A stretch of DNA of 64,000 nt from Paraburkholderia monticola (GTDB lineage: Bacteria; Pseudomonadota; Gammaproteobacteria; Burkholderiales; Burkholderiaceae). Both the position numbers and the translations under genes were made by a program. The stretch lies in NCBI RefSeq assembly GCF_001580545.1, contig NZ_LRBG01000022.1:434001-498000 (forward strand), given 5' to 3'. Below the pieces are notes generated by a model, which was not told where the DNA came from, made no database searches, and saw nothing but the letters and a program-made list of their open reading frames with translations. Within the stretch, counting starts at the first letter, position 1. Each line of letters begins with the position of its first letter. Positions 17,237 to 26,428 of the stretch are shown piece after piece.

Positions 17237-18718
17237 ATGGCTCAGTTCAGTGCAGCGCCAGGCAGTCACCCCATCTCCAACTACCCGGACGGTACGAGTG
17301 ACGCCGATCCGTCGATGCCGGCCGGCTACAGCGAGCGGCTCTACAACGAGGACCTCGCGCCGCTACGCGCGCAGAACTGGACCGCGTACAACATCTTCGC
17401 GTTCTGGATGTCGGACGTGCATAGCGTCGGCGGCTACGTGTTCGCGGGGAGTCTGTTCGCGCTCGGCCTGACGAGCTGGCAGGTGCTGGTGTCGCTGCTG
17501 ATCGGCATCACGCTCGTGAACGTGCTGTGCAACCTGATCGCCAAGCCGAGCCAACTGAACGGCGTGCCTTATCCGGTTGCGTGCCGCGCGACCTTCGGTG
17601 TGCTCGGCGCGAATGTGCCGGCGGTGATCCGCGGCCTGATCGCGGTCGCATGGTATGGCATCCAGACCTATCTCGCGTCGAGCGCGCTCGTGATCGTCGT
17701 GCTGAAGTTCATGCCGCAATTATTACCCTATGCGGACGTGCACCGGCATGGCCTGTTCGGTCTGTCGACGATCGGCTGGGCTGGCTTCATGCTGCTGTGG
17801 GTGCTGCAGGCACTGGTGTTCTGGCACGGCATGGAGACCATCAAGAAGTTCATCGACTTCGCGGGGCCGGCCGTGTACGTGGTGATGTTCATTCTCGCCG
17901 GCTACATGGTGTATCGCGCGGGTTGGCGCAATATCGGCATCAACCTCGGTGGCGTCAAATATCACGGCATGGAAGTGGTGCCGGTGATGATCACGGCGAT
18001 CTCGCTGGTGGTGTCGTACTTCTCCGGGCCGATGCTGAATTTCGGCGACTTCTCGCGCTATGGCAAGAGCTTTCGCAGCGTCAAGCGCGGCAATTTCTGG
18101 GGCCTGCCCGTCAACTTCCTCGCGTTTTCGCTCGTCACGGTGATCACGACCGCGGCCACGCTGCCGGTATTCGGCGAGCTGATCACGGACCCGGTCGAAA
18201 CGGTGGGCCGCATCGACTATCCGATGGCCGTGATTCTCGGCGCGCTGACCTTCACGATCGCGACGATCGGCATCAACATCGTGGCGAACTTCGTGTCGCC
18301 GGCCTTCGACTTCTCGAACGTCGCGCCGCGCCTGATCAGCTGGCGTGCGGGCGGCATGCTCGCGGCCGTCGCGTCGATCTTCATCACGCCGTGGAACCTG
18401 TTCAACAATCCGGCCGTGATCCACTACACGCTCGACGTGCTCGGCAGCTTCATCGGACCTTTGTACGGCGTCCTGATCGTCGACTTCTACCTCGTGAAGC
18501 GTCAGAAGATCGTGCTCGACGATCTGTACACGGTCGCGCCGAACGGCTCGTACTGGTATCGCAACGGCGTCAACTATCGGGCAGTGGCCGCGTTGCTGCC
18601 GGCCGCGCTGATCGCGGTGATCTGCGTGATGGTGCCGGGGCTCGACGGTTGCGCGAATTTCTCGTGGTTCATCGGCGCGGGACTCGGCGCGCTGTTCTAT
18701 CGGCTGCTCACACGCTGA
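17237..18718 (+). CDS. NCS1-family nucleobase:cation symporter, probable allantoin permease
   Basis: 493 residues with about twelve membrane helices. Helix 1 begins WTAYNIFAFWMSDVHSVGGY, the NCS1 pattern, and PYPVACRATFGVLGANVPAV is the conserved helix 3 region. Length and sequence style resemble allantoin permeases of the PucI type (about 490 aa). The start ATG at 17237 has AAAGGAGG at 17225-17232, the strongest ribosome binding site in the cluster. It opens the ureide catabolic run, so allantoin (or another ureide/hydantoin) is the likely substrate. Confidence 0.9.
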   Translation: MAQFSAAPGSHPISNYPDGTSDADPSMPAGYSERLYNEDLAPLRAQNWTAYNIFAFWMSDVHSVGGYVFAGSLFALGLTSWQVLVSLLIGITLVNVLCNLIAKPSQLNGVPYPVACRATFGVLGANVPAVIRGLIAVAWYGIQTYLASSALVIVVLKFMPQLLPYADVHRHGLFGLSTIGWAGFMLLWVLQALVFWHGMETIKKFIDFAGPAVYVVMFILAGYMVYRAGWRNIGINLGGVKYHGMEVVPVMITAISLVVSYFSGPMLNFGDFSRYGKSFRSVKRGNFWGLPVNFLAFSLVTVITTAATLPVFGELITDPVETVGRIDYPMAVILGALTFTIATIGINIVANFVSPAFDFSNVAPRLISWRAGGMLAAVASIFITPWNLFNNPAVIHYTLDVLGSFIGPLYGVLIVDFYLVKRQKIVLDDLYTVAPNGSYWYRNGVNYRAVAALLPAALIAVICVMVPGLDGCANFSWFIGAGLGALFYRLLTR

Positions 18719-18766
18719 GCGTCTTGGGCTTTCGCCGCTGCAATAACGAGTCGAACAGGAGTCGCC

Positions 18767-19549
18767 ATGCGTATCAAACTGATCAATCCGAACACCACGC
18801 GCCGCATGACCGAGGCGATGGGGCGTTGCGCGCGCGAAGTCGCCGCGCCCGGCACCGAAGTGATCGCCGTCAATCCGACGATGGGCCCGCCGTCGATCGA
18901 AGGCTATTACGACGAAGCGCTCGCCACGCCCGGTCTGCTCGCCGAAGTCGCGGCGGGCGAGCAGGAGGGCTGTGACGGCTACGTGATCGCGTGCTTCGGC
19001 GACCCCGGCCTCTACGCGGCCCGCGAACTCGCGCGCGGCCCGGTGATCGGCATCGCCGAAGCCGCGATGCACGCCGCAAGCGTGCTCGCGCCGGGCTTTT
19101 CGGTCGTCACGACGCTCGCCCGCACCTGCGGCATGGCCTGGCATCTGGCCGAGCGCTACGGCATGAAGCGCTTTTGCCGCAACGTGCGTGCGACCGACGT
19201 CGCCGTACTCGATCTCGACAAGCCGGGCTCGGCTGCGCGCCGCATCATCCTCGACGAATGCCGGCGCGCGCTCGCCGAGGACGGCTCGGACGCGATCGTC
19301 CTCGGTTGCGCGGGCATGGCCGAGCTTTGCAGGGAGATCGAGGACGCGCTGGGCGCGCCGGTGATCGAAGGCGTGACGGCGGCCGTCAAATGGACCGAGG
19401 CGCTGGTGGCGCTGCGTCTCGCGACGGCCAAGCGCGGCGACTACGCGCGGCCGCTGGCGAAGCGCTACGACGGCGCGCTCGCGTCGTTCAGCCCCGGCGC
19501 GCCGCGGGTAAACGCCGAGTCGGCGGACGCGCACATACACTCGCTGTAA
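18767..19549 (+). CDS. Asp/Glu/hydantoin racemase family, probable allantoin racemase
   Basis: 260 residues. Both catalytic cysteines of the family are present: CDGYVIACFGDPGLYAAREL (first) and IVLGCAGMAELCREIE (second). The start MRIKLINPNTT is typical of hydantoin racemases. In this setting it should interconvert R- and S-allantoin, so that the S-isomer released by OHCU decarboxylase can reach allantoinase. It lies 48 bases after the permease. Substrate assignment is from context. Confidence 0.87.
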   Translation: MRIKLINPNTTRRMTEAMGRCAREVAAPGTEVIAVNPTMGPPSIEGYYDEALATPGLLAEVAAGEQEGCDGYVIACFGDPGLYAARELARGPVIGIAEAAMHAASVLAPGFSVVTTLARTCGMAWHLAERYGMKRFCRNVRATDVAVLDLDKPGSAARRIILDECRRALAEDGSDAIVLGCAGMAELCREIEDALGAPVIEGVTAAVKWTEALVALRLATAKRGDYARPLAKRYDGALASFSPGAPRVNAESADAHIHSL

Positions 19550-19745
19550 CACGCACTATCTGCCCCGCTGTATGGGCGCGCCGGGGTGTTTTCGCTACAC
19601 TGGCTCAACTCGATGCGGCGGCTGCGGCCGCCGCCGAAGCCGTCGTTCGAGCGCTTGCACGGACCGATCCCGCCGCCGTCGCCGAGGGGGCCGAGCCCGA
19701 GCTTCACGCGAATTCCTGGTCCCGTCACTACGCATCCGTCAAACC

Positions 19746-20696
19746 ATGCCATTCGACCCGAACTACCCACGCGATCTGATCGGCTACGGCCGCAACCCGG
19801 TGCACGCGGACTGGCCTGGGCGAGCGCGCATCGCGGTGCAATTCGTCCTCAATTACGAAGAGGGCGGTGAAAACTGCGTGCTGCACGGCGATGCGGGTTC
19901 CGAGCAGTTTCTGTCGGAGATCGTCGGCGCGGCCGCGTATCCGGCGCGGCACATGAGCATGGAGTCGATCTACGAATACGGCTCGCGCGCCGGTGTGTGG
20001 CGCATCCTGCGCGAATTCGAAAAGCGCGACCTGCCGCTGACGGTGTTCGGCGTCGGCATGGCGATCGAGCGGCATCCCGAGGTGGCGCAGGCGTTCGTCG
20101 AGCTCGGCCATGAGATCGCGTGCCACGGCTATCGCTGGATTCACTATCAGGACATGTCGCCGGAGCAGGAGGCGGAGCATATGCGCCACGGCATGCAGGC
20201 GATCGAGCGCGTCACCGGCGTGCGACCGCTCGGCTGGTACACCGGCCGCGACAGTCCGAACACCCATCGGCTGGTCGCCGAATACGGCGGCTTCCTGTAC
20301 GACTCCGACTACTACGGCGACGACCTGCCGTTCTGGATGGACGTCGAAGTAGCGGGCGGCAAGACCGTGCCGCAACTGATCGTGCCGTACACGCTCGATA
20401 CCAACGACATGCGCTTCGCCTCCCCGCAAGGTTTCAATACCGCGGACCACTTCTTCACCTACCTGCGCGACGCGTTCGACGTGCTGTACGAAGAGGGCGA
20501 CGAAGTGCCGAAGATGCTGTCGATCGGCATGCACTGCCGGCTGCTCGGGCGGCCGGGGCGTTTTCGCGCGCTGCAGCGTTTTCTCGATCACATCGAGCAG
20601 CACGATCGCGTGTGGGTGTCACGGCGCGTCGATATCGCGCGGCACTGGCACGCAACTCATCCTTACCAACAAGACAACCGCGAGGCTGCGGCATGA
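19746..20696 (+). CDS. puuE: Allantoinase, PuuE (polysaccharide deacetylase-like)
   Basis: 316 residues of the cofactor-independent allantoinase type, unrelated to AllB. It begins MPFDPNYPRDLIGYGRNPVH and has the deacetylase barrel pattern FVLNYEEGGENCVLHGD, ESIYEYGSRAGVWRILREFE, HEIACHGYRWIHYQDM and GWYTGRDSPNTHRL, all characteristic of PuuE. It hydrolyses allantoin to allantoate. The stop overlaps the next start (ATGA), so it is coupled to uraD. The 196 bases before the ATG hold no other gene. Confidence 0.94.
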   Translation: MPFDPNYPRDLIGYGRNPVHADWPGRARIAVQFVLNYEEGGENCVLHGDAGSEQFLSEIVGAAAYPARHMSMESIYEYGSRAGVWRILREFEKRDLPLTVFGVGMAIERHPEVAQAFVELGHEIACHGYRWIHYQDMSPEQEAEHMRHGMQAIERVTGVRPLGWYTGRDSPNTHRLVAEYGGFLYDSDYYGDDLPFWMDVEVAGGKTVPQLIVPYTLDTNDMRFASPQGFNTADHFFTYLRDAFDVLYEEGDEVPKMLSIGMHCRLLGRPGRFRALQRFLDHIEQHDRVWVSRRVDIARHWHATHPYQQDNREAAA

Positions 20697-21214
20697 AGGC
20701 GATGCAATACACCCTGGACCAACTCAACAGCATCTCGACCGACGCGTTCGTCGCGGCGCTGTCGGGCATCTTCGAGCACTCGCCGTGGGTCGCCGAAATC
20801 GCGGCGCAGGAGCGGCCGTTCGCGAGCATCGACGCGCTGCATCGCAGGATGTCGCAGATCGTCGAAACCTCGGGCGAAGACAGGCAGCTCGCGCTGATCA
20901 ACGCGCACCCGGAGCTGGCCGGCAAGGCGGCGGTGCGCGGCGAGCTGACCGCCGAATCGACCCGCGAGCAAAGCGGCGCGGGCCTCGCCCAATGCACCCA
21001 GGAAGAGTTCGACAAGCTGCATGCGCTGAACCAGGCGTATCGCGAGAAATTCGGCTTCCCGTTCATTCTCGCGGTGCGCGGGTACGACCGCCACGGCATC
21101 ATCGCGAACTTCGAATCGCGCGTGAACAATGGCCGCGCCGACGAAATGCGCGCGAGCCTCGATCAGATCTATCGCATTGCACGTTTCCGGCTCGACGACC
21201 TGATCGGCGCATGA
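20693..21214 (+). CDS. uraD: 2-oxo-4-hydroxy-4-carboxy-5-ureidoimidazoline (OHCU) decarboxylase
   Basis: 173 residues, all-helical. Diagnostic segments are LSGIFEHSPWVAEIAAQERP, INAHPELAGKAA (containing the catalytic HPE) and REKFGFPFILAVRGYDR. It removes CO2 from OHCU to give S-allantoin, after PuuD and the HIU hydrolase. The ATG at 20693 overlaps the puuE stop. Confidence 0.95.
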   Translation: MKAMQYTLDQLNSISTDAFVAALSGIFEHSPWVAEIAAQERPFASIDALHRRMSQIVETSGEDRQLALINAHPELAGKAAVRGELTAESTREQSGAGLAQCTQEEFDKLHALNQAYREKFGFPFILAVRGYDRHGIIANFESRVNNGRADEMRASLDQIYRIARFRLDDLIGA

Positions 21215-21299
21215 CGTGCATGATGCACAGTCCGCGCATCACGTCAGGCAACGAGCCGCAACGTTTTTCCCGCACCAATCGATATCAAGGACGACTAAG

Positions 21300-22310
21300 A
21301 TGGCACTTCCGATTCTCGACCCCAACGCACCGGAATTCACGCGCCGTTATGTGAACCTGGCGGACCCGCGTCTGGGCGCGCAGGCGCTTGAGGCCAGCGA
21401 CGAATTCTTCGCGTCGAAGGACCGCATGCTGAATCCGGAACCGGCCGTCTTCATTCCGGGCAAGTACGACAACAACGGCAAGTGGATGGACGGCTGGGAA
21501 ACGCGCCGCAAGCGCACCACCGGCTACGACTGGTGCGTCGTCAAGCTCGCGCGGCCGGGCGTGATCAAGGGGCTCGATCTCGACACCAGCCACTTCACCG
21601 GCAACTTCCCGCCGGCGGCGTCGGTGGAAGCGGCGCGCGTCGTCGATGGCGAGCCGAACCAGTCGACGCAATGGACCGAGATCGTGCCGTCCACGACCTT
21701 GCAGGGCAATAGCCATCACTACCTCGAAGTCGGCGACGCGAGCGCATACACGCATCTGCGCGTGAACATCTATCCGGACGGCGGCATCGCGCGTTTGCGT
21801 GTGTACGGTCAGCCGCACGTCGACTGGGCCGGCGCGAGCCGCACCGAGCAGTTCGATCTCGCCGCGATGGAAAACGGCGCGTATCTGGTCGGCGCAAACA
21901 ACCAGCACTTCGGCGCGGCCTCGACGCTGCTGATGCCGGGCCGCGGCGTGAACATGGGCGACGGCTGGGAAACGCGTCGTCGTCGCGAGCCGGGCAACGA
22001 CTGGGCGATCATCGCGCTGGCGCAGCCGGGCGTGATGCGCAAGATCGAAGTCGACACCGCGCACTTCAAGGGCAATTATCCGGATCGCTGCTCGATCCAG
22101 GCCGCGTACGTGAAGGGGGGCACCGACAGCTCGCTCGTCACGCAGGCGATGTTCTGGCCGGTGCTGCTCGGCGAACAGAAACTGCAGATGGACAAGCAGC
22201 ATTTCTTCGAAAGCGAGATCGCGGCGCTCGGGCCCGTCACGCACGTGCGCTTCAACATTTATCCGGACGGCGGTGTGTCGCGTCTGCGTCTGTGGGGTAC
22301 GCTCGAATGA
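21300..22310 (+). CDS. alc: Allantoicase
   Basis: 336 residues built from two copies of the allantoicase jelly-roll. MDGWETRRKRTTGYDWCVVK in the first half and MGDGWETRRRREPGNDWAII in the second align; each is followed by DTSHFTGNFP or DTAHFKGNYP, and both halves end with NIYPDGGxxRLRxxG. It splits allantoate into ureidoglycolate and urea. The ATG at 21300 lies 85 bases after uraD, and the stop overlaps the allA start. Confidence 0.96.
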   Translation: MALPILDPNAPEFTRRYVNLADPRLGAQALEASDEFFASKDRMLNPEPAVFIPGKYDNNGKWMDGWETRRKRTTGYDWCVVKLARPGVIKGLDLDTSHFTGNFPPAASVEAARVVDGEPNQSTQWTEIVPSTTLQGNSHHYLEVGDASAYTHLRVNIYPDGGIARLRVYGQPHVDWAGASRTEQFDLAAMENGAYLVGANNQHFGAASTLLMPGRGVNMGDGWETRRRREPGNDWAIIALAQPGVMRKIEVDTAHFKGNYPDRCSIQAAYVKGGTDSSLVTQAMFWPVLLGEQKLQMDKQHFFESEIAALGPVTHVRFNIYPDGGVSRLRLWGTLE

Positions 22311-22819
22311 AAACGCTCGCTATCGAACCGCTGACGAAGGAAGCATTCGCCGCATTCGGCGACGTGATCGAACTCGAAGGCGCGAAGCAGATTCCGATCA
22401 ATCTCGGCACGACGATCCGCTATCACGACCTCGCGAAAGTCGACGTGACCGACGAGCACGGCCGCACGCTCGTCAATCTGTTTCGTGGCCAGCCGCGCAC
22501 GCTGCCGTTCGAAGTGAAGATGCTCGAGCGTCATCCGCTGGGCAGCCAGGCGTTCGTGCCGCTGAACGACAAGCCGTATCTGGTCGTCGTGGCCCCCGCG
22601 GGCGAGCTCGACGCGACGCGGCTCCGCGCGTTCGTCACGAGCGGCTGGCAGGGCGTCAACTATGCGAAAGGCGTGTGGCACCATCCGCTGATCGCGCTGG
22701 GCGAGGTGAGCGACTTCGTCGTCGTCGATCGTGGCGGGGAGGGGCTCAATCTGAACGAGCAGGATCTGGCGGAGTCGCTGTGGCTCACCGAAGATGCATT
22801 GAGCGCGGTGGCGGTTTGA
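22307..22819 (+). CDS. allA: Ureidoglycolate lyase
   Basis: 170 residues of the AllA cupin family: LTKEAFAAFGDVIELEGAKQ at the start and GVWHHPLIALGEVSDFVVVD near the C-terminus, which contains the characteristic histidines. It breaks ureidoglycolate into glyoxylate and urea, the last step here. Start ATG overlaps the allantoicase stop (ATGA). It is the last gene of the + strand operon and is followed by a terminator. Confidence 0.95.
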   Translation: MKTLAIEPLTKEAFAAFGDVIELEGAKQIPINLGTTIRYHDLAKVDVTDEHGRTLVNLFRGQPRTLPFEVKMLERHPLGSQAFVPLNDKPYLVVVAPAGELDATRLRAFVTSGWQGVNYAKGVWHHPLIALGEVSDFVVVDRGGEGLNLNEQDLAESLWLTEDALSAVAV

Positions 22820-22865
22820 TGGCAAGGCGGCTGCCGGGTCGCCGGTAGCGTGGTGGTTGAAAAGC

Positions 22866-22902
22866 AAAGCCCGCGACGTAGCTTATGTCGCGGGCTTTTT
22901 GC
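22866..22902. terminator. Bidirectional rho-independent terminator between allA and hipA
   Basis: AGCCCGCGAC at 22869-22878 pairs with GTCGCGGGCT at 22888-22897, flanked by T-rich sequence on the right and A-rich on the left. It serves the two convergent units. Confidence 0.92.
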
Positions 22903-22912
22903 ATGGTAGCGA

Positions 22913-24262
22913 TCAATGTCTTCGGCCCAGCAGCGGCGAATGCCCGATCACCTCCCTCGACCGTTCGGGCGGCTCGGCAGCCGAAAATCCCGCTGCTTCG
23001 ATCGCCGGCTTGAGCCCCTTGAATTGAGGGTTTTTCTTCGGCGAGCGCAGCGCGGTCATGCCGTCGTCCCACGCGTGCAGCATCTGCTTGGCGACCGTGC
23101 GCCACTGCGGTTCGTTGCGTGCCGCTTCGATCAACTCATGGCCGACGTCGGCAGCCGAGTCGCACAGCGCTTCGACCATCTGAGCGTATTGGCGCGGCGC
23201 GATGCCCATGCGCGTGTTGAAAAATCTCTCCAATGTCTTACCGGCCGCCCAGGTTTTGCGTCCGTCGATCGGCAAGCCCGGCGGATTGGCTGCGAAGCGC
23301 GGATAAGCCTGCGTCGTCACGACATCGTAGACGGGCGTGAACGCCACATCGTCGACCGACGTATAGAACAGGGCGACGTTCTTCGTGTGGCAGTCCGCGT
23401 TGCGCACCACGTAGTTGGTCAGCAGATGCCAGCCGAGCTGCTGGAGTTGCACCCGCATCGTGTCGCGATCGAGCAGATACGCTCTGGCCGCGTTGAGCAT
23501 TTTCTCGCTGGTCGAATTGTATTTTTCGTGCGGCGGCAAGCCGAGCAGGCCGCACAGGTCTTCCACGCCGTACGCCGGCAGTCCATGCGCGTCGACATCG
23601 AAGCGCTCGACGATCAGCGCACGGCCATCGTCCGACATCTGCGTGCGGGCAACGGGCGCGACCCCGAGCCGCTCCAGCACACGCATCGAATAGAACTCGT
23701 TGAAGCCGAGAAAGGGCGTGTTGTCGTCCGAACCTTTGACGATGTGACGGCTCGTTCGAAGCGTCGGCTTGCCGAGCTGTAATGCTGTCGACGCGGCGGC
23801 CGGCTGCTTCTCCGGCGCGATGAATTTGGGCACGACACCCGAAATAGCCGCTCGCGCATATTCACGGACCAGTTGCGCGAAATGCTCGGCGGAGTTGTCG
23901 CCGTGCAAGATGTCCTGAACGTCGAGCGCCTGGAGTTCGGTGCCCGGCGCGACACCTTCGGGCGTGACCGTGACCCGCCCAATCCCCATCGAACCGACTA
24001 CCGCGAGCAACGACAGATCGGTGCCATCGAGCAGCGGCCCGAACTGCTCGCGGATCAGATTCAGCAGATAGCCCTCGGGCAGGTTCTGCCGGAAAAACGG
24101 ATGCAGGTCGCGCGGCCAGCGCCAGGCCTCTTCGCGCACCGGCATCGTCAGACTGACGAAGTCGGCCGCGCTCGCGTCGCCGTTGTATTTGAGGACATAG
24201 TCATCGCGCTCGCGAAACAGCGTCGCGACGTTTTTGCCCAGCACCTGAACGTCGAGCTTCAT
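22913..24262 (-). CDS. hipA: HipA-family serine/threonine kinase toxin
   Basis: 449 residues. An N-terminal HipA_N-type domain (residues 1-~105) is followed by the kinase core. Visible elements: the P-loop-like ISGVVPKF (Ser141 at the position of the autophosphorylated serine), HIVKG (Lys176), the catalytic loop RNADCHTKN (Asp290, Asn295) and the metal-binding aspartate in VYDVV (Asp313). All key residues are intact, so the kinase should be active. E. coli HipA inactivates GltX and causes dormancy; the target here is unknown. The start overlaps the hipB stop (ATGA). Confidence 0.93.
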   Translation of the reverse strand: MKLDVQVLGKNVATLFRERDDYVLKYNGDASAADFVSLTMPVREEAWRWPRDLHPFFRQNLPEGYLLNLIREQFGPLLDGTDLSLLAVVGSMGIGRVTVTPEGVAPGTELQALDVQDILHGDNSAEHFAQLVREYARAAISGVVPKFIAPEKQPAAASTALQLGKPTLRTSRHIVKGSDDNTPFLGFNEFYSMRVLERLGVAPVARTQMSDDGRALIVERFDVDAHGLPAYGVEDLCGLLGLPPHEKYNSTSEKMLNAARAYLLDRDTMRVQLQQLGWHLLTNYVVRNADCHTKNVALFYTSVDDVAFTPVYDVVTTQAYPRFAANPPGLPIDGRKTWAAGKTLERFFNTRMGIAPRQYAQMVEALCDSAADVGHELIEAARNEPQWRTVAKQMLHAWDDGMTALRSPKKNPQFKGLKPAIEAAGFSAAEPPERSREVIGHSPLLGRRH

Positions 24263-24525
24263 GGCTGTGCGTCCGGGCTGCGCTGCTCGGCGAGGATGTC
24301 TTCAAGCGTGCGCCCATGCCCGTGCGCGACGAACTTGAGGTCGTAGCCGGCGGCTTCGAGCAGGCGCACGAGCACGGACACGCTCATATCGTTCCTGGCG
24401 AGCGTCTCCATCCGTGCGACGGTCGTGCGTGCAACGCCCGCACGGCGCGCCAGCTCTTCCTGCGAAAGGTTGCTGTCGCGTCGTACGGCTTTGAGCATGT
24501 CCGAGACATCGGCAAGGTTGGTCAT
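24259..24525 (-). CDS. hipB: HipB-like XRE-family antitoxin and repressor
   Basis: 88 residues with an XRE helix-turn-helix (LSQEELARRAGVARTTVARM) in the N-terminal half. It is encoded just ahead of hipA with a four-base overlap, the standard antitoxin-first order. Four operator-like dyads lie directly upstream, so autorepression by HipB or HipAB is strongly suggested. Confidence 0.93.
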   Translation of the reverse strand: MTNLADVSDMLKAVRRDSNLSQEELARRAGVARTTVARMETLARNDMSVSVLVRLLEAAGYDLKFVAHGHGRTLEDILAEQRSPDAQP

Positions 24526-24526
24526 T

Positions 24527-24662
24527 TGTAGCCTCAGGGCATCAAATTCAACGAATCTGATATTTATTGTAGCCCAAGAGGTACAAGAAGCCGATTTGTT
24601 TTTTGTACCTCCAGGGCTACATTTTCTGCATTTTCGACCAATTCTGTAGCCGATAGGCTACA
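24527..24662. promoter_or_regulatory. Four 18-bp hipBA operator repeats
   Basis: Consensus TGTAGCC-N4-GGCTACA. The perfect copy is 24645-24662. TGTACCT-N4-GGCTACA is at 24604-24621, TGTAGCC-N4-AGGTACA at 24568-24585, and a copy with a decayed right half at 24527-24544. Start-to-start spacings are 41, 36 and 41 bases, close to whole helical turns. The first copy begins two bases upstream of the hipB ATG. Confidence 0.85.
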
Positions 24663-24681
24663 AAATGATGTATCGATCCAC

Positions 24682-24722
24682 AAAAACAACAACGGGCTTG
24701 CCGCTCACGCGACAAGCCCGCT
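24682..24722 (-). terminator. Rho-independent terminator after puuD
   Basis: On the minus strand CGGGCTTG (24720-24713) pairs with CAAGCCCG (24700-24693), followed by a T-rich tract. It ends the puuD unit just before the hipBA operators. Confidence 0.8.
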
Positions 24723-24751
24723 ATTTCACCTTGCAGCCTCTACCGACACCC

Positions 24752-25945
24752 TTACTTCGCCGCGCCGCCTTCGAACCAGGCGGCGATCTTCATGCGCTCG
24801 TCGTCGGTCATATGCGTGACGTTGCCGAGCGGCATCGCCTTCAACGTCACCGCCTGCTGGTAAATGCGTTGCGCGTTCTGCGAGATCTCGTCCGGCGTAT
24901 CCATCAGCACGCCGGCCGGTGCGCTGCCCATCATGGTCGGATGCGCGGAGTGGCAGGCCACGCAGCGCTGTTGCAGCACCGGCGCGATGTCGGCGACCTT
25001 CAGCGTCGGTGCGTTGGCGGCTTGCGCCTGCGCCACGACTGGTCGCGGCATCGTCCACACGAGCGCGGTGCACATCAGCGCGACGCCGGCGAGCGGCAGA
25101 TACCACAGGACCTGGCCGCGATGGCGCATCACGAAGAACTGACGGATCAGCGCGCCGGCCAGCATGATGACGACGAGCACCGCCCAGTTGTACGGATGCG
25201 TATAGGTCATCGCGTAGTGGTTCGACAGCATCGCGAACACGACCGGCAGCGTGAAATACGTGTTGTGCACCGAGCGCTGTTTGCCGCGCTTGCCGTAGAT
25301 CGGGTTCGGCGTGTCGCCCTTCAACATCGCGTCGACCATCTTGCGCTGGCCCGGAATGATCACGAAGAAGACGTTGGCCGACATGATCGTCGCGAGCATC
25401 GCGCCCATGATCAGATACGCCGCGCGGCCCGCGAAGATATGACAGGCGAGGTAGGCCGCGATCAGCACATAGGCGCCGACGCAGATGCCGAGCAGCTTGT
25501 CGCGGGTGCCGAGCACGCGGCACAGCGAGTCGTAGACGATCCAGCCCGCCGCGAGAAAACCGATCGCGGACGCGACGGCGACCACCGGGCCCATGTCGAG
25601 CACGTTCTTGTCGATCAGATAGGTGCTCGGCGAGAACAGATACAGCACGGTGAAGAGCCCGAAGCCCGACATCCACGTCGTGTACGACGGCCACTTCGAC
25701 CAGTGCAGGTCGTCGGGCATTTCGGGCGGCGCGACCGTGTACTTCTGCATGTTGTAGAAGCCGCCGCCGTGCACGTGCCACAGCTCGCCGAACACGCCGC
25801 GGCGGCGCTGGTTCGGATCGGTCGGCGGCTTCAGGCTGTTGTCGAGCGCGACGAAATAGAACGATTCGCCGATCCATGCGATGGCGGCGATGACGTGGAA
25901 CCAGCGAATCGCGAGATTCAACCAGTCGGTGATAAAGCCTTCCAT
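24752..25945 (-). CDS. puuD: Membrane-bound urate oxidase/hydroxylase with cytochrome c domain, PuuD
   Basis: 397 residues. Eight or so membrane helices occupy residues 1-~300, starting FITDWLNLAIRWFHVIAAIA and including FGELWHVHGGGFYNMQKY. A C-terminal cytochrome c domain carries the heme site CVACH and an axial Met in the MPLGN segment. PuuD proteins oxidise urate to 5-hydroxyisourate and pass electrons to the respiratory chain, instead of using O2 as uricases do. It is followed (reading leftwards) by a terminator and preceded by the HIU hydrolase gene. Confidence 0.95.
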   Translation of the reverse strand: MEGFITDWLNLAIRWFHVIAAIAWIGESFYFVALDNSLKPPTDPNQRRRGVFGELWHVHGGGFYNMQKYTVAPPEMPDDLHWSKWPSYTTWMSGFGLFTVLYLFSPSTYLIDKNVLDMGPVVAVASAIGFLAAGWIVYDSLCRVLGTRDKLLGICVGAYVLIAAYLACHIFAGRAAYLIMGAMLATIMSANVFFVIIPGQRKMVDAMLKGDTPNPIYGKRGKQRSVHNTYFTLPVVFAMLSNHYAMTYTHPYNWAVLVVIMLAGALIRQFFVMRHRGQVLWYLPLAGVALMCTALVWTMPRPVVAQAQAANAPTLKVADIAPVLQQRCVACHSAHPTMMGSAPAGVLMDTPDEISQNAQRIYQQAVTLKAMPLGNVTHMTDDERMKIAAWFEGGAAK

Positions 25946-26074
25946 GAAACTCCTCCACTTCTGATTCGTTGTACGCGCGATGACGGTCGACGGCGTCGGT
26001 CATCGCGCCGACTGCGGGGTAAACAACGCAGCGCGCAAGTTGTTATGGGTATCGCGGGGCGCTTGAGGGGCGAC

Positions 26075-26428
26075 CTAACTGCCCCGATACGTGCTGTACG
26101 AAAACGGCGACACCAGCAGCGGCACGTGATAGTGCGCGTTGGCATCGGCGACGCCGAAGCGCAGCACCACGCGATCGACGAAGCGCGGTTCCGGCACCTT
26201 CGTGCCGAGCGAGGCGAAGTAGTCGCCCGCTGCGAACACGAGCTCGTACTCGCCCGCGACGAGCGTGTCGCCTTCGAGCAGCGGCTCGTCGCAGCGGCCG
26301 TCGTGATTGGTGTGAGTAGTTTTGAGCGCGCGGCGCGTGTCGCCCGTGAGCGCGAAGAGTTCGACCTTGATGCCTGCGCCGGGACGGCCGTTCGCGGTGT
26401 CGAGCACGTGGGTAGTGAGCTTGCCCAT
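26075..26428 (-). CDS. hiuH: 5-hydroxyisourate hydrolase (transthyretin-like)
   Basis: 117 residues of the transthyretin-related family: start GKLTTHVLDTANGRPGAGIK, the HNHDGR-like NHDGRCDEPLLEG, and HYHVPLLVSPFSYSTYRGS with the C-terminal YRGS signature. It hydrolyses the PuuD product 5-hydroxyisourate to OHCU. I chose the ATG at 26428, with AAGGA about nine bases ahead; a TTG at 26434 is less likely. It is read with puuD, which starts 129 bases downstream. Confidence 0.95.
   Translation of the reverse strand: MGKLTTHVLDTANGRPGAGIKVELFALTGDTRRALKTTHTNHDGRCDEPLLEGDTLVAGEYELVFAAGDYFASLGTKVPEPRFVDRVVLRFGVADANAHYHVPLLVSPFSYSTYRGS

Noticed and set aside
17527..18975. Long open frame in the permease region in another phase
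   Set aside because: Shadow of the NCS1 permease gene: Arg/Asp/His-rich composition typical of an out-of-phase reading of high-GC DNA.
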